DNA of 64,000 bases. It comes from Amycolatopsis bullii (GTDB lineage Bacteria; Actinomycetota; Actinomycetes; Mycobacteriales; Pseudonocardiaceae). Shown here in pieces: positions 8,790 through 18,019 of the stretch (positions are counted from its first letter, which is position 1; every line of letters begins with the position of its first letter). The stretch spans positions 124,001 through 188,000 of the forward strand of contig NZ_BNAW01000004.1 of assembly GCF_014654205.1 (NCBI RefSeq), written 5' to 3'. A program made the position numbers and the translations under genes. Below the pieces are notes generated by a model. It did not search any database and had not been told where the DNA came from. It saw nothing but the letters and a program-made list of their open reading frames with translations.

Positions 8790-10243
8790 TCGTCGACGTC
8801 CAAGTCGTCCTCGAGCTCGTCCGAACCCTCACGCCGGACCCGGCGGGCTTCCTTGCGCTCAGCCGCGCCGACCCGGTCGCTGCGCTCCAGCCGGACGTCG
8901 GTGCCGCGCCCGGACAGGTGCATCGCCACCGAAGGCGTCGACGGCTCCCAGTCGAACTGGACGTCACCGATCGTGACCGGGCTGCCCGGCCTCGCGCCGA
9001 GCTTCGCCAGCTCGTCTTCGACGCCGAGGCGGTTGAGGCGGTCGGCGAGGTAGCCGACGGCCTCGTCGTTGCCGAAGTCGGTCTGGCGGATCCACCGTTC
9101 CGGACGCGCGCCGCGCACGATGAACGCGCCCTCTTCCTCCGGGTCGACCTCGACGGTGAAGCCGGAGTCGTCGACGGCCAGCGGCCGCAGGACGATCTTC
9201 TCCGGCTCCAGCACCGGCTGCGCCTCGCGGTACTTGTCGACGATCGCGGCCAGCGCGAACGTCAGCTCCCGCAGACCCTTGCGCGACGCCGTCGAAACCT
9301 CGAACACCTGAAGGCCGCGGGCTTCGAAGTCGGGGCGGACGAACTCGGCGAGCTCGGCCGCCTCCGGGACGTCGATCTTGTTGAGGACGACCACGCGCGG
9401 GCGTTCTTCGAGTTTCCCGCCCAGGCTCGGCGTGTACTTGGCGAGCTCCGCCTCCAGCGCGTCCACATCGGACAGCGGGTCGCGGCCCGGCTCCAGCGTC
9501 GCGCAGTCGACGACGTGCACCAGCACCGCGCAGCGTTCGATGTGGCGGAGGAAGTCCAGGCCCAGGCCCTTGCCCTCGGACGCGCCGGGGATCAGGCCGG
9601 GCACGTCGGCCATCGTGAACACCGTGTCGCCGCCGGTGATCACGCCGAGGTTCGGGACCAGCGTGGTGAACGGGTAGTCGGCGATCTTCGGCTTGGCCGC
9701 GGACAGCACCGAGATCAGCGACGACTTGCCGGCGGAGGGGAACCCGAGCAGGCCGACGTCGGCGACCGAGCGCAGCTCCAGCGTCAGGCTGCGGGCCTCC
9801 CCCGGCTCGCCCAGCAGCGCGAATCCGGGGGCCTTGCGGGCCTTCGACGACAACGCCGCGTTGCCGAGGCCACCGCGGCCGCCCTGGGCGGCGACGAACG
9901 TGGTGCCCGGGCCGATCAGGTCGGCGACCATCTCGCCGTCTTCGGTGAACACGACGGTGCCGGACGGCACCTTCATCACCAGCGACTCCCCCGCCGCGCC
10001 GGCCCGGTTGCTGCCCTGGCCCATCTTGCCGTTGCCGGCCTTGGCGTGCGGGCGGAAGTGGAAGTCGAGCAGGGTGTGCACGTTCGGGTCGACGACCAGC
10101 AGGACGTCGCCGCCGTTGCCGCCGTTGCCGCCGTCCGGGCCGCCGAGGGGCTTGAACTTCTCGCGGTGCACCGAGGCACAGCCGTTGCCCCCGTCACCGG
10201 CGGTCAGGTGGATGACCGCGCGGTCCACGAACCGGGACGCCAT
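8786..10243 (-). CDS. obgE: GTPase Obg (ObgE/CgtA)
   Basis: 485 residues. The glycine-rich Obg fold (1-160, with repeated GGNGG patterns) is followed by a G domain with G1 GFPSAGKSS at 167-175, G3 DVPG, and NKID as G4, then an OCT domain (about 340-425) and an acidic tail ([11 protein letters not shown]). Obg binds the 50S subunit and acts in ribosome maturation and the stringent response. It follows rpmA, but a hairpin with a U-rich tail (10287-10322) separates them, so obgE-proB may have its own promoter or depend on read-through. Confidence 0.97.
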   Translation of the reverse strand: MASRFVDRAVIHLTAGDGGNGCASVHREKFKPLGGPDGGNGGNGGDVLLVVDPNVHTLLDFHFRPHAKAGNGKMGQGSNRAGAAGESLVMKVPSGTVVFTEDGEMVADLIGPGTTFVAAQGGRGGLGNAALSSKARKAPGFALLGEPGEARSLTLELRSVADVGLLGFPSAGKSSLISVLSAAKPKIADYPFTTLVPNLGVITGGDTVFTMADVPGLIPGASEGKGLGLDFLRHIERCAVLVHVVDCATLEPGRDPLSDVDALEAELAKYTPSLGGKLEERPRVVVLNKIDVPEAAELAEFVRPDFEARGLQVFEVSTASRKGLRELTFALAAIVDKYREAQPVLEPEKIVLRPLAVDDSGFTVEVDPEEEGAFIVRGARPERWIRQTDFGNDEAVGYLADRLNRLGVEDELAKLGARPGSPVTIGDVQFDWEPSTPSVAMHLSGRGTDVRLERSDRVGAAERKEARRVRREGSDELEDDLDVDE

Positions 10244-10286
10244 GACTTGCCTCTTTCACTCGCGAACAGGGGTACACAAAACAAAA

Positions 10287-10322
10287 CGAGGGGTGGCACC
10301 GGATATTCCGGCCCACCCCTCG
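10287..10322 (-). terminator. Rho-independent terminator after rpmA
   Basis: CGAGGGGTGG (10287-10296) pairs perfectly with CCACCCCTCG (10313-10322). On the minus strand the stem is followed by TTTTGTTTTGTG, a U-rich tract that is rare in this high-GC sequence. The loop holds a second small palindrome. The element lies 28 bp after the rpmA stop and 43 bp before obgE. Confidence 0.8.
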
Positions 10323-10350
10323 CTCAGAAAAGCTACGTCGAAGCCGAAAC

Positions 10351-10608
10351 TCAGACTTCGCTCGGCACGATGTTGACCGTCTTGCGGCCACGCTTCTCGC
10401 CGAACTGGACCGCACCGGCGGCCAGGGCGAACAGCGTGTCGTCGCCGCCACGGCCGACGTTCACGCCGGGGTGGAACTTGGTGCCGCGCTGACGGATGAG
10501 GATCTCGCCCGCGTTGACTTCCTGGCCGCCGAAGCGCTTGACGCCGAGGCGCTGCGCGTTCGAGTCACGACCGTTGCGGGAGCTGGACGCACCCTTCTTG
10601 TGAGCCAT
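10351..10608 (-). CDS. rpmA: 50S ribosomal protein L27
   Basis: 85 residues, full family length. It begins [16 protein letters not shown], the canonical L27 N-terminus that reaches the peptidyl-transferase centre, and contains [19 protein letters not shown] and the [18 protein letters not shown] core. There is no N-terminal extension of the kind that is cleaved in Firmicutes. It lies 38 bp downstream of rplU, as in nearly all bacteria. Confidence 0.98.
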   Translation of the reverse strand: MAHKKGASSSRNGRDSNAQRLGVKRFGGQEVNAGEILIRQRGTKFHPGVNVGRGGDDTLFALAAGAVQFGEKRGRKTVNIVPSEV

Positions 10609-10646
10609 AGCTCAGTCCTCTTTCTGAAACGAAGATCCGGAAACCC

Positions 10647-10961
10647 TTACAGGGAGATGGCGGTGACCTCGACGCGGGTCAGCTTCTGCCGGTGACCCTG
10701 GCGCTTGTGGTAGCCCGTCTTGTTCTTGAACTTGTGGATCCGGATCTTCGGACCCTTGGTCTGCTCGACGACCTTGCCGGTGACCGAGACCTTCGCCAGC
10801 GCGTCGGCGTCCGTGGTGACATCGCCACCGTCGACGTACAAAACGGCGGGGAGGATGTGCTCGGTGCCCGGCTCGCCCTCGAGCTTCTCGACCTCGACGA
10901 CGTCGCCGACGGCCACCTTGTACTGCTTGCCGCCGGTCTTGACGATCGCGTACGCCGACAC
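10647..10961 (-). CDS. rplU: 50S ribosomal protein L21
   Basis: 104 residues: [14 protein letters not shown] at the start, then a basic C-terminus with [21 protein letters not shown], the L21 signature that binds 23S rRNA. GTG at 10961 was preferred over the in-frame ATG at 10976 because a GGAG Shine-Dalgarno lies 6 bases before the GTG and L21 proteins begin at this point. First gene of the rplU-rpmA pair. Confidence 0.97.
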   Translation of the reverse strand: MSAYAIVKTGGKQYKVAVGDVVEVEKLEGEPGTEHILPAVLYVDGGDVTTDADALAKVSVTGKVVEQTKGPKIRIHKFKNKTGYHKRQGHRQKLTRVEVTAISL

Positions 10962-11085
10962 GGAAGTCTCCTGCATTACTCGACAATGGGTGGGGGCTCC
11001 ACGCGATCGGCCCACCTGATGGAACGGCGGTCCTGGACTCGCGCAGGCGACCTGCTCTGGTGGCAGGCCGTACTACAGGTTACGT

Positions 11086-11118
11086 GGGGTGCCCCGGTGC
11101 GTTACCACCGGGGTCCCC
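11086..11118 (-). terminator. Hairpin after rne (probable terminator)
   Basis: CCCCGGTG (11092-11099) pairs with CACCGGGG (11106-11113), and the outer GGGG (11086-11089) can pair with CCCC (11115-11118) across a small internal loop. The stem begins 9 bp after the rne stop on the minus strand. No U-tract follows, so it would be an I-shaped terminator or a processing site between rne and rplU. Confidence 0.55.
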
Positions 11119-11126
11119 CTAGTTGT

Positions 11127-14060
11127 TCACTTGCTCTGGTCGGAGGCGTGCACCGGCGGGCCCGCCGGCCGCGACGCCGCCCGGCGCGGACGGCGCCGGG
11201 TGGAGCGCACCGCCGGTTCGGGCACGCTGACCTCGGCGTCGGTGACCGGCTCCTCGGCCGGCTCCGGCGCCGAAGACTGCTCGACCTCGGGTTCCTCGTC
11301 CTGCGGCACCGGCACCTCGTCCGCCTCGGTGGTCACCGGGGTGCCGGCGACCTCCTGGGCGGGCTCGGCGGGCGGCTCGGCCGCCACCGGCGTCTCGTCG
11401 GCCTCCGTGGTCGCCGGGACGTCCGCGACCTCCCTGGCCGGCTCCGGGGCGAGCCCGTTGCCGTTCAGCGCGCCGTGGTCGTGCTCCTTGGCGGCCTTCG
11501 CGGCGTTGGCCACCGCCGCCACCGCGGACGCGATCGACTCGCGCCGCTCCGGCGGCGGAACCGCGTGGACCTCGGCCTTGGCGGCTTCGGCCTGCTCCTT
11601 GGCGGCCTCCTCGCCCTTGCCGCGGCCCCGCGACCGGCGGGAGCTCTTCTCCCCGCCGCCGCTGTTGCCGCCGCCGTTGCCGCCGTTGCCGTTCCCGCCG
11701 TGGGACTGCGCCGAGCCGCCGCTCGTGCGCTGGATCTCGGTCGAGACGAGCACGCCCCGGCCCTTGCAGTGCTCACACGGCGTCGAGAACGCCTCCAGCA
11801 GGCCCGTGCCGATCTTCTTGCGGGTCATCTGGACCAGGCCGAGCGAGGTGACCTCGGCGACCTGGTGGCGCGTGCGGTCGCGGCCGAGGCACTCGGTGAG
11901 ACGGCGCAGCACCAGCTCGCGGTTGGACTCGAGCACCATGTCGATGAAGTCGATGACGATGATGCCGCCGATGTCCCGCAGCCGGAGCTGGCGGACGATC
12001 TCCTCCGCCGACTCCAGGTTGTTGCGGGTCACCGTCTCCTCGAGGTTGCCACCCGATCCGGTGAACTTGCCGGTGTTGACGTCGATCACCGTCATCGCCT
12101 CGGTGCGGTCGATGACCAGGTAACCGCCACTCGGCAGCCAGACCTTGCGGTCGAGGGCCTTGGTGATCTGCTCGTCGATCCGGTGGTCGGCGAACGCGTC
12201 GCCGGTGCCGGTGTAGCGCTTGAGGCGCTCGGTGAGCTCCGGGGCGACGTGGCTGACGTACCCGTTGATCGTCTCCCAGGACCGGTTGCCCTGGATCTCC
12301 AGCTTGGTGAAGTCCTCGGTGAAGAGGTCACGCACGACCTTGACCAGCAGGTCCGGCTCTTCGTAGAGCATGGTCGGCGCGCCGCCCTTCTTGCCGGAAC
12401 CGGCGGCGGCCTTTTCCTTGATGACGTCCCACTGGGCCTTCAGGCGGTCGACGTCGCGGCCCAGCTCCTCCTCGCCGATGCCCTCGGAGGCGGTGCGGAT
12501 GATGACGCCCGCGTCCTCCGGGACGATCCGCTTGAGGATGTCCTTGAGCCGGCGGCGCTCGTTCTCCGGCAGCTTGCGGGAGATGCCGGTGGCGCCGCCC
12601 GCGGGCACGTAGACGAGGAAGCGGCCGGGCAGCGAGATCTGCGTGGTCAGCCGGGCACCCTTGTGCCCGACCGGGTCCTTCGTGACCTGGACCAGCACGG
12701 AGTCGCCGGTGGACAGCGCCTGCTCGATCTTGCGGGCCTTGCCCTCCAGGCCGGCGGCGTCCCAGTCGACCTCGCCGGCGTACAGCACGGCGTTGCGGCC
12801 GCGGCCGATGTCGATGAACGCGGCCTCCATGCTCGGCAGCACGTTCTGGACGCGGCCGAGGTAGACGTTGCCGACGATCGAGCCGGAGCCCGACTGCGTC
12901 ACGAAGTGCTCGACGAGGACGCCGTCCTCCAGCACCGCGATCTGGGTGGAGTCGCCGTGCTCGGCGACGACCATCGTGCGCTCGACCGACTCGCGCCGGG
13001 CCAGGAACTCGGCCTCGGACAGGATCGGGGCGCGGCGGCGGCCCGCCTCGCGGCCGTCACGGCGGCGCTGGCGCTTGGCCTCCAGCCGGGTCGACCCGCG
13101 GACGCTGCGCACCTCGTCGCGCGCCGGGCGCTCGGGCTGTTCGGCCTTCGCCTGACGGACGTGCGTGACGGTGTTGGGCGGGTCGTCGGTGGTCTCGGCC
13201 TCGTCGCCGTCCGAGCCCTTGCGGCGACGGCGACGGCGGCGACGGCGGCTGCCGCCCTCACCCTCGTCGGCGTCGCTCTCGGTCTCCGAAGAGGACACAG
13301 ACGACTCGGCGTCCTCGGCCTCTTCGGTGTCCGCTTCGGGCTTTTCGTCGCCGTTGCGGCTCCTGCGGCGCGGCTGCTCCTCGGCCTGGTCGTCCTCGGT
13401 TTCGGCGGCCTCGTCACCGCCCTCGGCGCCCTTGCCCCGGCCACGGCCGCGACGGCCCCGGCGGCGGCGACGGCGGCTGCCGCCGTCCTCGTCCTCGTCC
13501 ACCCCGGAGTCGGCCGACGGCGCGGTGTCCTCGGCCTCTTCCTCGGCGACCTCGCGTTCGGGGCGGGCCGGCGGCTCCGCGAACGGGTCGGCCGGCTTGC
13601 GGACCGGCTTGGCGGCGGGCTCGGCCGGCTCCGGCGGCAGGAAGACCGGGGACGGCGCGGCGAACACCGGCAGGTGCGCGCGGGCCTTCTGCCGCGGCCG
13701 CGGCTTCTCGGCCTCGGCGACCGGCACCTCGGGCACCGGAACCTCGGGCACCGGCGGGCGGGTCTCCTCGGGCTGGGCCGGCGCGGCGGACTCGGCGGGC
13801 TCGGCCGCCGTGTCTTCGGTCTCACCGGGCGCGAAGGCCTCGGCCACCTTGAGCGCCACGTCCCTGGTCACGCTCGACTGCGCGCTGCGCACGCTTTCAC
13901 CCAGCTCGGCTAGCTTCGCGAGGACGTCCCGGCTGTGCGACTGGAGCAGCTTGGCCAGCGCGTGCACCCGGATCCGGGGCGGCAGGTCGGCCAGCGGGCC
14001 GCCCGTGGGTGCGGCGGGATTCCCGCCGGTGTGCTCGGCGGGTGTTTCCGCGTTCGACAT
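11127..14060 (-). CDS. rne: Ribonuclease E/G family endoribonuclease
   Basis: 977 residues. About 430 N-terminal residues are low-complexity, alternating acidic (Glu/Asp) and basic runs such as [19 protein letters not shown], before the S1-type RNA-binding domain (GSGSIVGNVYLGRVQNVLPSM). The catalytic core keeps the DNase I-like Mg site residues (VIDVNTGKFTG ... IVIDFIDM) and the zinc-link CEHCKGRG. A Gly/Asn and Pro/Glu-rich tail follows. In actinobacteria this long form, with disordered arms on both sides, serves mRNA decay and rRNA processing. ATG at 14060. The 547-bp upstream region has stem-loops that may be a regulatory leader. Confidence 0.95.
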   Translation of the reverse strand: MSNAETPAEHTGGNPAAPTGGPLADLPPRIRVHALAKLLQSHSRDVLAKLAELGESVRSAQSSVTRDVALKVAEAFAPGETEDTAAEPAESAAPAQPEETRPPVPEVPVPEVPVAEAEKPRPRQKARAHLPVFAAPSPVFLPPEPAEPAAKPVRKPADPFAEPPARPEREVAEEEAEDTAPSADSGVDEDEDGGSRRRRRRGRRGRGRGKGAEGGDEAAETEDDQAEEQPRRRSRNGDEKPEADTEEAEDAESSVSSSETESDADEGEGGSRRRRRRRRRKGSDGDEAETTDDPPNTVTHVRQAKAEQPERPARDEVRSVRGSTRLEAKRQRRRDGREAGRRRAPILSEAEFLARRESVERTMVVAEHGDSTQIAVLEDGVLVEHFVTQSGSGSIVGNVYLGRVQNVLPSMEAAFIDIGRGRNAVLYAGEVDWDAAGLEGKARKIEQALSTGDSVLVQVTKDPVGHKGARLTTQISLPGRFLVYVPAGGATGISRKLPENERRRLKDILKRIVPEDAGVIIRTASEGIGEEELGRDVDRLKAQWDVIKEKAAAGSGKKGGAPTMLYEEPDLLVKVVRDLFTEDFTKLEIQGNRSWETINGYVSHVAPELTERLKRYTGTGDAFADHRIDEQITKALDRKVWLPSGGYLVIDRTEAMTVIDVNTGKFTGSGGNLEETVTRNNLESAEEIVRQLRLRDIGGIIVIDFIDMVLESNRELVLRRLTECLGRDRTRHQVAEVTSLGLVQMTRKKIGTGLLEAFSTPCEHCKGRGVLVSTEIQRTSGGSAQSHGGNGNGGNGGGNSGGGEKSSRRSRGRGKGEEAAKEQAEAAKAEVHAVPPPERRESIASAVAAVANAAKAAKEHDHGALNGNGLAPEPAREVADVPATTEADETPVAAEPPAEPAQEVAGTPVTTEADEVPVPQDEEPEVEQSSAPEPAEEPVTDAEVSVPEPAVRSTRRRPRRAASRPAGPPVHASDQSK

Positions 14061-14607
14061 AGGACACCTTTCGCCCCCGGGCGCGTCTGCCGGTTCGCAC
14101 CGGCAGGGACGCGGCCGCGCAGGGGCCCCTTTCTGATCGTTGCCGCCGTGGTGGTCACCAGCGGCGGGAATCCTTGCCCGGCAACCGGGCGCCGCACCAC
14201 CGCTGCCGATGGGGCGCAACCCGGTCAAAGGTCTGCTCGGCGGCGTGCGAGGCACTTGCGGCCCCCGGGCCGCCCGCCACGTCGTCCAGCCGCCCGGTTC
14301 TCGGGCGGCGACGCGCGCCACGGGAGTTCACGCACATCACCGGGCCACAACGCCGCAGGCAGCACCTCTCACGTGCGCCCCACGGCCCAGCGGCCACCCC
14401 GAGTATCCCACACCGGGTGACCACTCCGGTGTACTCGGTACCTCACGCAGGCACCCGGGCGCGCCGTACCGCCCCCACCTGCCCCACGGCCGGGGGAACT
14501 TCGCCGCAGCGCTTGTCCGCCGGGCACGCGGTGGTTACGGTGCGGCTCGGGGTGACCGGGATCTCGCGCGCCGGCACCCGCGGTTCCTGCATCCGGTGGG
14601 AGGTCCG
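14061..14607. other. 547-bp intergenic region; rne leader with stable hairpins
   Basis: No convincing gene lies here; open frames lack family similarity. On the rne side are perfect hairpins: CTGCCGGT/ACCGGCAG at 14087-14106 (4-base loop, about 27 bases before the rne start) and GCCGCCCG/CGGGCGGC at 14289-14309 (5-base loop). The region must hold divergent promoters for rne and the protease gene; I could not place confident -10 boxes. In E. coli the rne 5' leader mediates autoregulation, so these hairpins may do likewise (inference). Confidence 0.5.
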
Positions 14608-16035
14608 GTGTCCCTGCTGGCGCGGCCGCTGCGAGCGGCCGTGTGCACCGTCCTGGTGCTTTCGGGATGCGTCACCGCCGGTCAGGCGGCGGCCGGCGAG
14701 TCCGGCTGCGCCCACGGCCGGGCCCTGCGTTACGTCGTCACCTTCGATCGCGGCACCTCCGAGGCCGCGGCCCGCGCGGAGATCGACGGTGCCTGCGGCG
14801 CCACCACCGTCTACTACCCCCAGATCGCCGTCGCGGTCGCCACCTCGGGCGACCCGGGCTTCGGCGGGCGGATCGGGCTCGACCGGGCCTTCAGCGCGCA
14901 GGCCGAGCGGCTGGCCGCGCAGCGCGTCGCCGAGGTCAAGCCGCAGCCCGCGCGGGCCGCGCTGCCGGCGACCGACCCCGCGAAGGTGCCCACGGCCGAC
15001 CTGAGCGGGCAGCAGTGGGACATGCGGATGATCGACGCCCCGGCCGGGACGACCGGTTTGCTCGGGAGCCGGGACGTCGTCGTCGGTGTGCTCGACTCCG
15101 GCATCGACCCGGACCACCCCGACCTGAGCGACGCCGTCGACCGCGACGACTCCGCCGGCTGCCTGACCGGCGCCCCCGACCGGTCGCCGTCGGCGTGGGT
15201 GCCGACGACGTCGGTGCACGGTACGCACGTGGCGGGGATCATCGCGGCGGCCGACGACGGGCGTGGCGTGACAGGAGTGGCACCCGGGGTGCGGGTGGCG
15301 TCGGTGAAGGTGATCGACGACCGCGGCTACGCCGACCCGGAAGCCGCGGTGTGCGGGCTGATGTGGGCGGCCTCCCGGCACATGCGGGTCACGAACAGCA
15401 GTTTCTTCGTCAACCCGTGGACGCTGTCGTGCATCCGCGGCAGCGACCGCGGGGTGGTGCACGAGGTGCTGGCCCGCGCGGTCGAGTACAGCACCTCGGC
15501 GGGCACGGTGAACGTCGCGGCGGCGACGAACGAGGCCGTGGACCTGACGCCGTCGGCGCGGTCGGGGGCGCGCGGGGCGAGCAGCGGGTGCGAAGCCCTG
15601 CCGGCCGGGCTGCGGGACGTCGTCGCGGTGTCGGCCGTCGGCCCGGACCGGGTGAAGGCGGGGTACAGCTCGTACGGCCTCGGCGTGATCGACGTCACGG
15701 CGCCGGGCGGGGAGACCGGCGAGTGCGTGCTGTCGACGGTGCCGGGCGGGTACGCACCGCTGTGCGGGACGTCGATGGCGGCGCCGCACGTCACCGGGGT
15801 GCTGGCGCTGCTGGCGTCCGCCGCGCCCGAGGCCCGGCCGCGGCAGCTGCGGCGGACGCTCGAGGCGCAGGCGACGCCGATGCCGTGCCCGGCCGACTAC
15901 GACCTGACCGGAGACGGGCTCCAGGACGCCTACTGCGCCGGGTACGAGGGGTACAACGGGTTCTACGGGCACGGGATGGTGCACGTCCCGGCGCCCGCGG
16001 CCCAGCCGGGTGGGGAGCCCGACCAGGCCAGGTGA
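14608..16035 (+). CDS. Secreted subtilisin-like serine protease (S8 family)
   Basis: 475 residues. The N-terminus is a signal sequence ending in VLSGC (Cys21), a lipobox, so it may be a lipoprotein; an AxA-type site nearby makes plain secretion possible. After an inhibitor-like propeptide region comes the catalytic triad: Asp163 in VVGVLDSGID, His204 in VHGTHVAGI, Ser389 in CGTSMAAPHVTG, and probable oxyanion Asn308. GTG at 14608 follows a GGGAGG Shine-Dalgarno; the open frame extends upstream without family similarity. The protease acts outside the membrane; substrate unknown. Its end faces the ABC permease gene across the 21-bp repeat array. Confidence 0.9.
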   Translation: MSLLARPLRAAVCTVLVLSGCVTAGQAAAGESGCAHGRALRYVVTFDRGTSEAAARAEIDGACGATTVYYPQIAVAVATSGDPGFGGRIGLDRAFSAQAERLAAQRVAEVKPQPARAALPATDPAKVPTADLSGQQWDMRMIDAPAGTTGLLGSRDVVVGVLDSGIDPDHPDLSDAVDRDDSAGCLTGAPDRSPSAWVPTTSVHGTHVAGIIAAADDGRGVTGVAPGVRVASVKVIDDRGYADPEAAVCGLMWAASRHMRVTNSSFFVNPWTLSCIRGSDRGVVHEVLARAVEYSTSAGTVNVAAATNEAVDLTPSARSGARGASSGCEALPAGLRDVVAVSAVGPDRVKAGYSSYGLGVIDVTAPGGETGECVLSTVPGGYAPLCGTSMAAPHVTGVLALLASAAPEARPRQLRRTLEAQATPMPCPADYDLTGDGLQDAYCAGYEGYNGFYGHGMVHVPAPAAQPGGEPDQAR

Positions 16036-16095
16036 CCCGCCGGCCCTGGTTGCGGTCTGACCGCCCCCGCTGTCCGATCCGGCCCGTGCGCGCAG

Positions 16096-16252
16096 CCGGA
16101 TCTCGCGTGATCGAGACCGGATCTCGCGTGATCGAAGGCGGAACTCGCGTGATCCGGGCCGGTTCTCGCGTGACCGGGCGGGCCTCACGCGTGACCGGGC
16201 GGGCATCTCGCGTGATTGGGGAGGCATCTCGCGTGATTGGCGGGGCATCTCG
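16096..16252. repeat. Tandem array of 21-bp units between convergent genes
   Basis: Seven clear copies of a unit containing CGCGTGA start at 16104, 16125, 16146, 16167, 16188, 16209 and 16230, each exactly 21 bp apart; an eighth, decayed copy at 16251 runs into the stop codon of the permease gene. The usual core is ATCTCGCGTGATCG, itself nearly palindromic (the fifth copy, TCACGCGTGA, is a perfect palindrome). Between cores the bases vary. There are no spacers of CRISPR type. Although 21 is a multiple of three, no start or Shine-Dalgarno supports translation. Confidence 0.85.
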
Positions 16253-17074
16253 TCAGGTCAGGAGGAGCTTGGCGATCCGGCGTGTCGAGGCCCAGAGGCC
16301 GAGCGCGCCCAGCAGGACCAGGTACGCGAGGTTGATCAGCATGCCGCCCGACAGCAGGCCGGTCGCCAGGCCGCGCATCAGCTCGATCGCGTGGTAGAGC
16401 GGGAGGCAGCGGACCACCCACTGCAGCGCTTCCGGGTACACCGACAGCGGGTAGAAGGTCGTCGCGAAGAGGAACATCGGGGTCAGGATCAGCTGGATGT
16501 AGTCGAACTGGGCCGTCGAACGCAGGAACGTCACCAGGGCCATGCCGATCGCCGAGAACGCCAGGCCCACCAGCAACGCCGCCGGCACCATCAGCAGCGC
16601 CCACCACGAGCTCAGCAGGCCCATCGCCGCCGCGATCGCGAGGAACGCCACCGCGTAGATGCCGCCGCGGGTGATCGCCCAGCCGATCTCGCCCAGTGCC
16701 ACGTCCAGCGGGCCGATCGGGGTCGCCAGCATCGCGTCGTACAGCTTCGCGTAGCGGAGCTTGAAGAACAGGTTGTACGTCGATTCGAACACGGCGCCGT
16801 TCATCGCCGACGTCGCCAGCAGCGCCGGCGCCACGAACGCCACGTAGCTCATCGGGCGCCCGTCTGGGCCGGCCACCTCGGTGACCAGCTTGCCGAACCC
16901 GACCTGGAACGCCAGCAGGTAGAGGAACGGCTCGGTGGCACCGGCCAGGAACAGCAGCCAGTTGGCGCGGGACACCATGACCGAGCGTTCGACGAGCATG
17001 CGGGCGCGGCCCGCGTACAACGCCGGCGGGAGGATGCGCAGCAGGAGCCCGGCGCGGGCCTCGACGGTCGTCAT
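16253..17074 (-). CDS. ABC-2 type transporter permease (second permease)
   Basis: 273 residues with about six hydrophobic segments. The sequence resembles NodJ/DrrB-type ABC-2 permeases: SRANWLLFLAGATEPFLYLLAFQVGFG near the start and FLFATTFYPLSVYPEALQWVV in the last third. It begins at ATG 17074, one base past the stop of the preceding permease gene. With the upstream permease and the ATPase it should form an exporter; two distinct permeases suggest a heterodimeric channel. Substrate unknown; exporters of this class move drugs, polysaccharides or lipids. Its stop lies in the last copy of the 21-bp array. Confidence 0.9.
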   Translation of the reverse strand: MTTVEARAGLLLRILPPALYAGRARMLVERSVMVSRANWLLFLAGATEPFLYLLAFQVGFGKLVTEVAGPDGRPMSYVAFVAPALLATSAMNGAVFESTYNLFFKLRYAKLYDAMLATPIGPLDVALGEIGWAITRGGIYAVAFLAIAAAMGLLSSWWALLMVPAALLVGLAFSAIGMALVTFLRSTAQFDYIQLILTPMFLFATTFYPLSVYPEALQWVVRCLPLYHAIELMRGLATGLLSGGMLINLAYLVLLGALGLWASTRRIAKLLLT

Positions 17075-17075
17075 C

Positions 17076-17882
17076 TCAGACCACCAGCCTCCGGTAGAAG
17101 GCCCGGTGCGCGAGCACCCACCCGGCCGCGAACAACGCCGCCAGCACCGCGAAGTGGCCGAGCATCGCCCAGCCGCCGACGCCGCCGACGCTCACCCCGC
17201 GGGCCAGCTGCGTGCCGTGCCACAGCGGGGAGAGCCAGGCCAGCCAGCGGATCGCCGCCGGCAGCTGGGAGATCGGGAAGAACGTGCCGGAGAACAACGT
17301 CATCGGCATCACGACGAACCGGAAGATCAGCCCGAACCGCTGGCCCTCGTCGAAGGTGCTCGCCGCGAACGCGGCCATCGGCGTGGTGCAGGCGAGGCCG
17401 GTGACGGTGCCGGCCAGGATGACCAGCAGCACGCCCGGCCCGGTCCACGCGCCGAAGAACAGCGCGACGAAGGCGTAGATCGCGCCCGCCAGCGTCAGGC
17501 GCAGCGCCGACCAGATCAGGTGCCCGCCGAACACCTGGCCCGGCGAGACCGGCGTCGCCGTGACAGCCAGGTAGTCCTTCTGCCACTTGAAGCCGGACAG
17601 GACGGGGTAGCTCGACTCGCCGACGGCCTGCTGCGCGGCCCCGGCGGCCAGCAGCGCGGGGGCGATGTACTGGAGGTAGGACAGGCCGCCGGTGACCGTG
17701 CCGGGCCGCACCTGGGAGCCGAAGCCGAGCCCCATCGCGGCGAGGAACAGCACCGGTTGCAGGCCGGTGGAGTACAAGGTGGACACCCAGTGGCGGCGGT
17801 ACCAGGTCCAGCGCCCTTCGACCTGCAGCCAGGCGCCCTGCCACTTGCCGACCACCCGGCCGGTCGATTCGACGGTGGTCAC
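17076..17882 (-). CDS. ABC-2 type transporter permease (first permease)
   Basis: 268 residues, about six transmembrane segments, with the ABC-2 signature near the C-terminus (FVVMPMTLFSGTFFPISQLP). The start is GTG at 17882, placed by the GAGGAGG Shine-Dalgarno five bases before it. It lies between the ATPase gene (137 bp upstream) and the second permease gene (1 bp downstream), so it is translated with the latter. It shares fold and length but little identity with its partner, which fits an obligate heterodimer. Confidence 0.9.
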   Translation of the reverse strand: MTTVESTGRVVGKWQGAWLQVEGRWTWYRRHWVSTLYSTGLQPVLFLAAMGLGFGSQVRPGTVTGGLSYLQYIAPALLAAGAAQQAVGESSYPVLSGFKWQKDYLAVTATPVSPGQVFGGHLIWSALRLTLAGAIYAFVALFFGAWTGPGVLLVILAGTVTGLACTTPMAAFAASTFDEGQRFGLIFRFVVMPMTLFSGTFFPISQLPAAIRWLAWLSPLWHGTQLARGVSVGGVGGWAMLGHFAVLAALFAAGWVLAHRAFYRRLVV

Positions 17883-17936
17883 GGTCGCCTCCTCGCGCAC
17901 GCCCAGAGCCGCGGGAGACGGCCGGGGGTCCGGGGT

Positions 17937-17955
17937 GCGGGGGCCGCGCCCCCGC
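17937..17955. repeat. GC-rich hairpin between ATPase and permease genes
   Basis: GCGGGGGC (17937-17944) and GCCCCCGC (17948-17955) form a perfect 8-bp stem with a 3-base loop. It sits within the 137-bp gap of the ABC transporter operon. It may attenuate read-through from the ATPase gene into the permeases or protect mRNA ends; there is no U-tract. Confidence 0.45.
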
Positions 17956-18019
17956 GGAACACCTTGACGACGGTCATCGGCGAGCGCTTTCCGCGAGCAT
18001 GGTTCTCCCCCATCCCGAG

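Noticed and set aside
10692-13913. 1073-codon open frame opposite rne
   Set aside because: It is the antisense of rne in a GC-rich frame; its translation is low complexity, has no family motif and no ribosome binding site.
14140-14607. N-terminal extension of the subtilisin-like protease
   Set aside because: The frame is open, but signal peptide and Shine-Dalgarno place the start at 14608; the upstream part has no similarity to the family.
16096-16252. CRISPR array
   Set aside because: Units are only 21 bp in total with short variable filler, no spacer of 28-40 bp, and no cas genes are near.
16096-16252. Coding heptapeptide repeat (21 bp is seven codons)
   Set aside because: The frames are open on both strands but there is no start with a Shine-Dalgarno, and the reading continues only as shadow of neighbouring genes.
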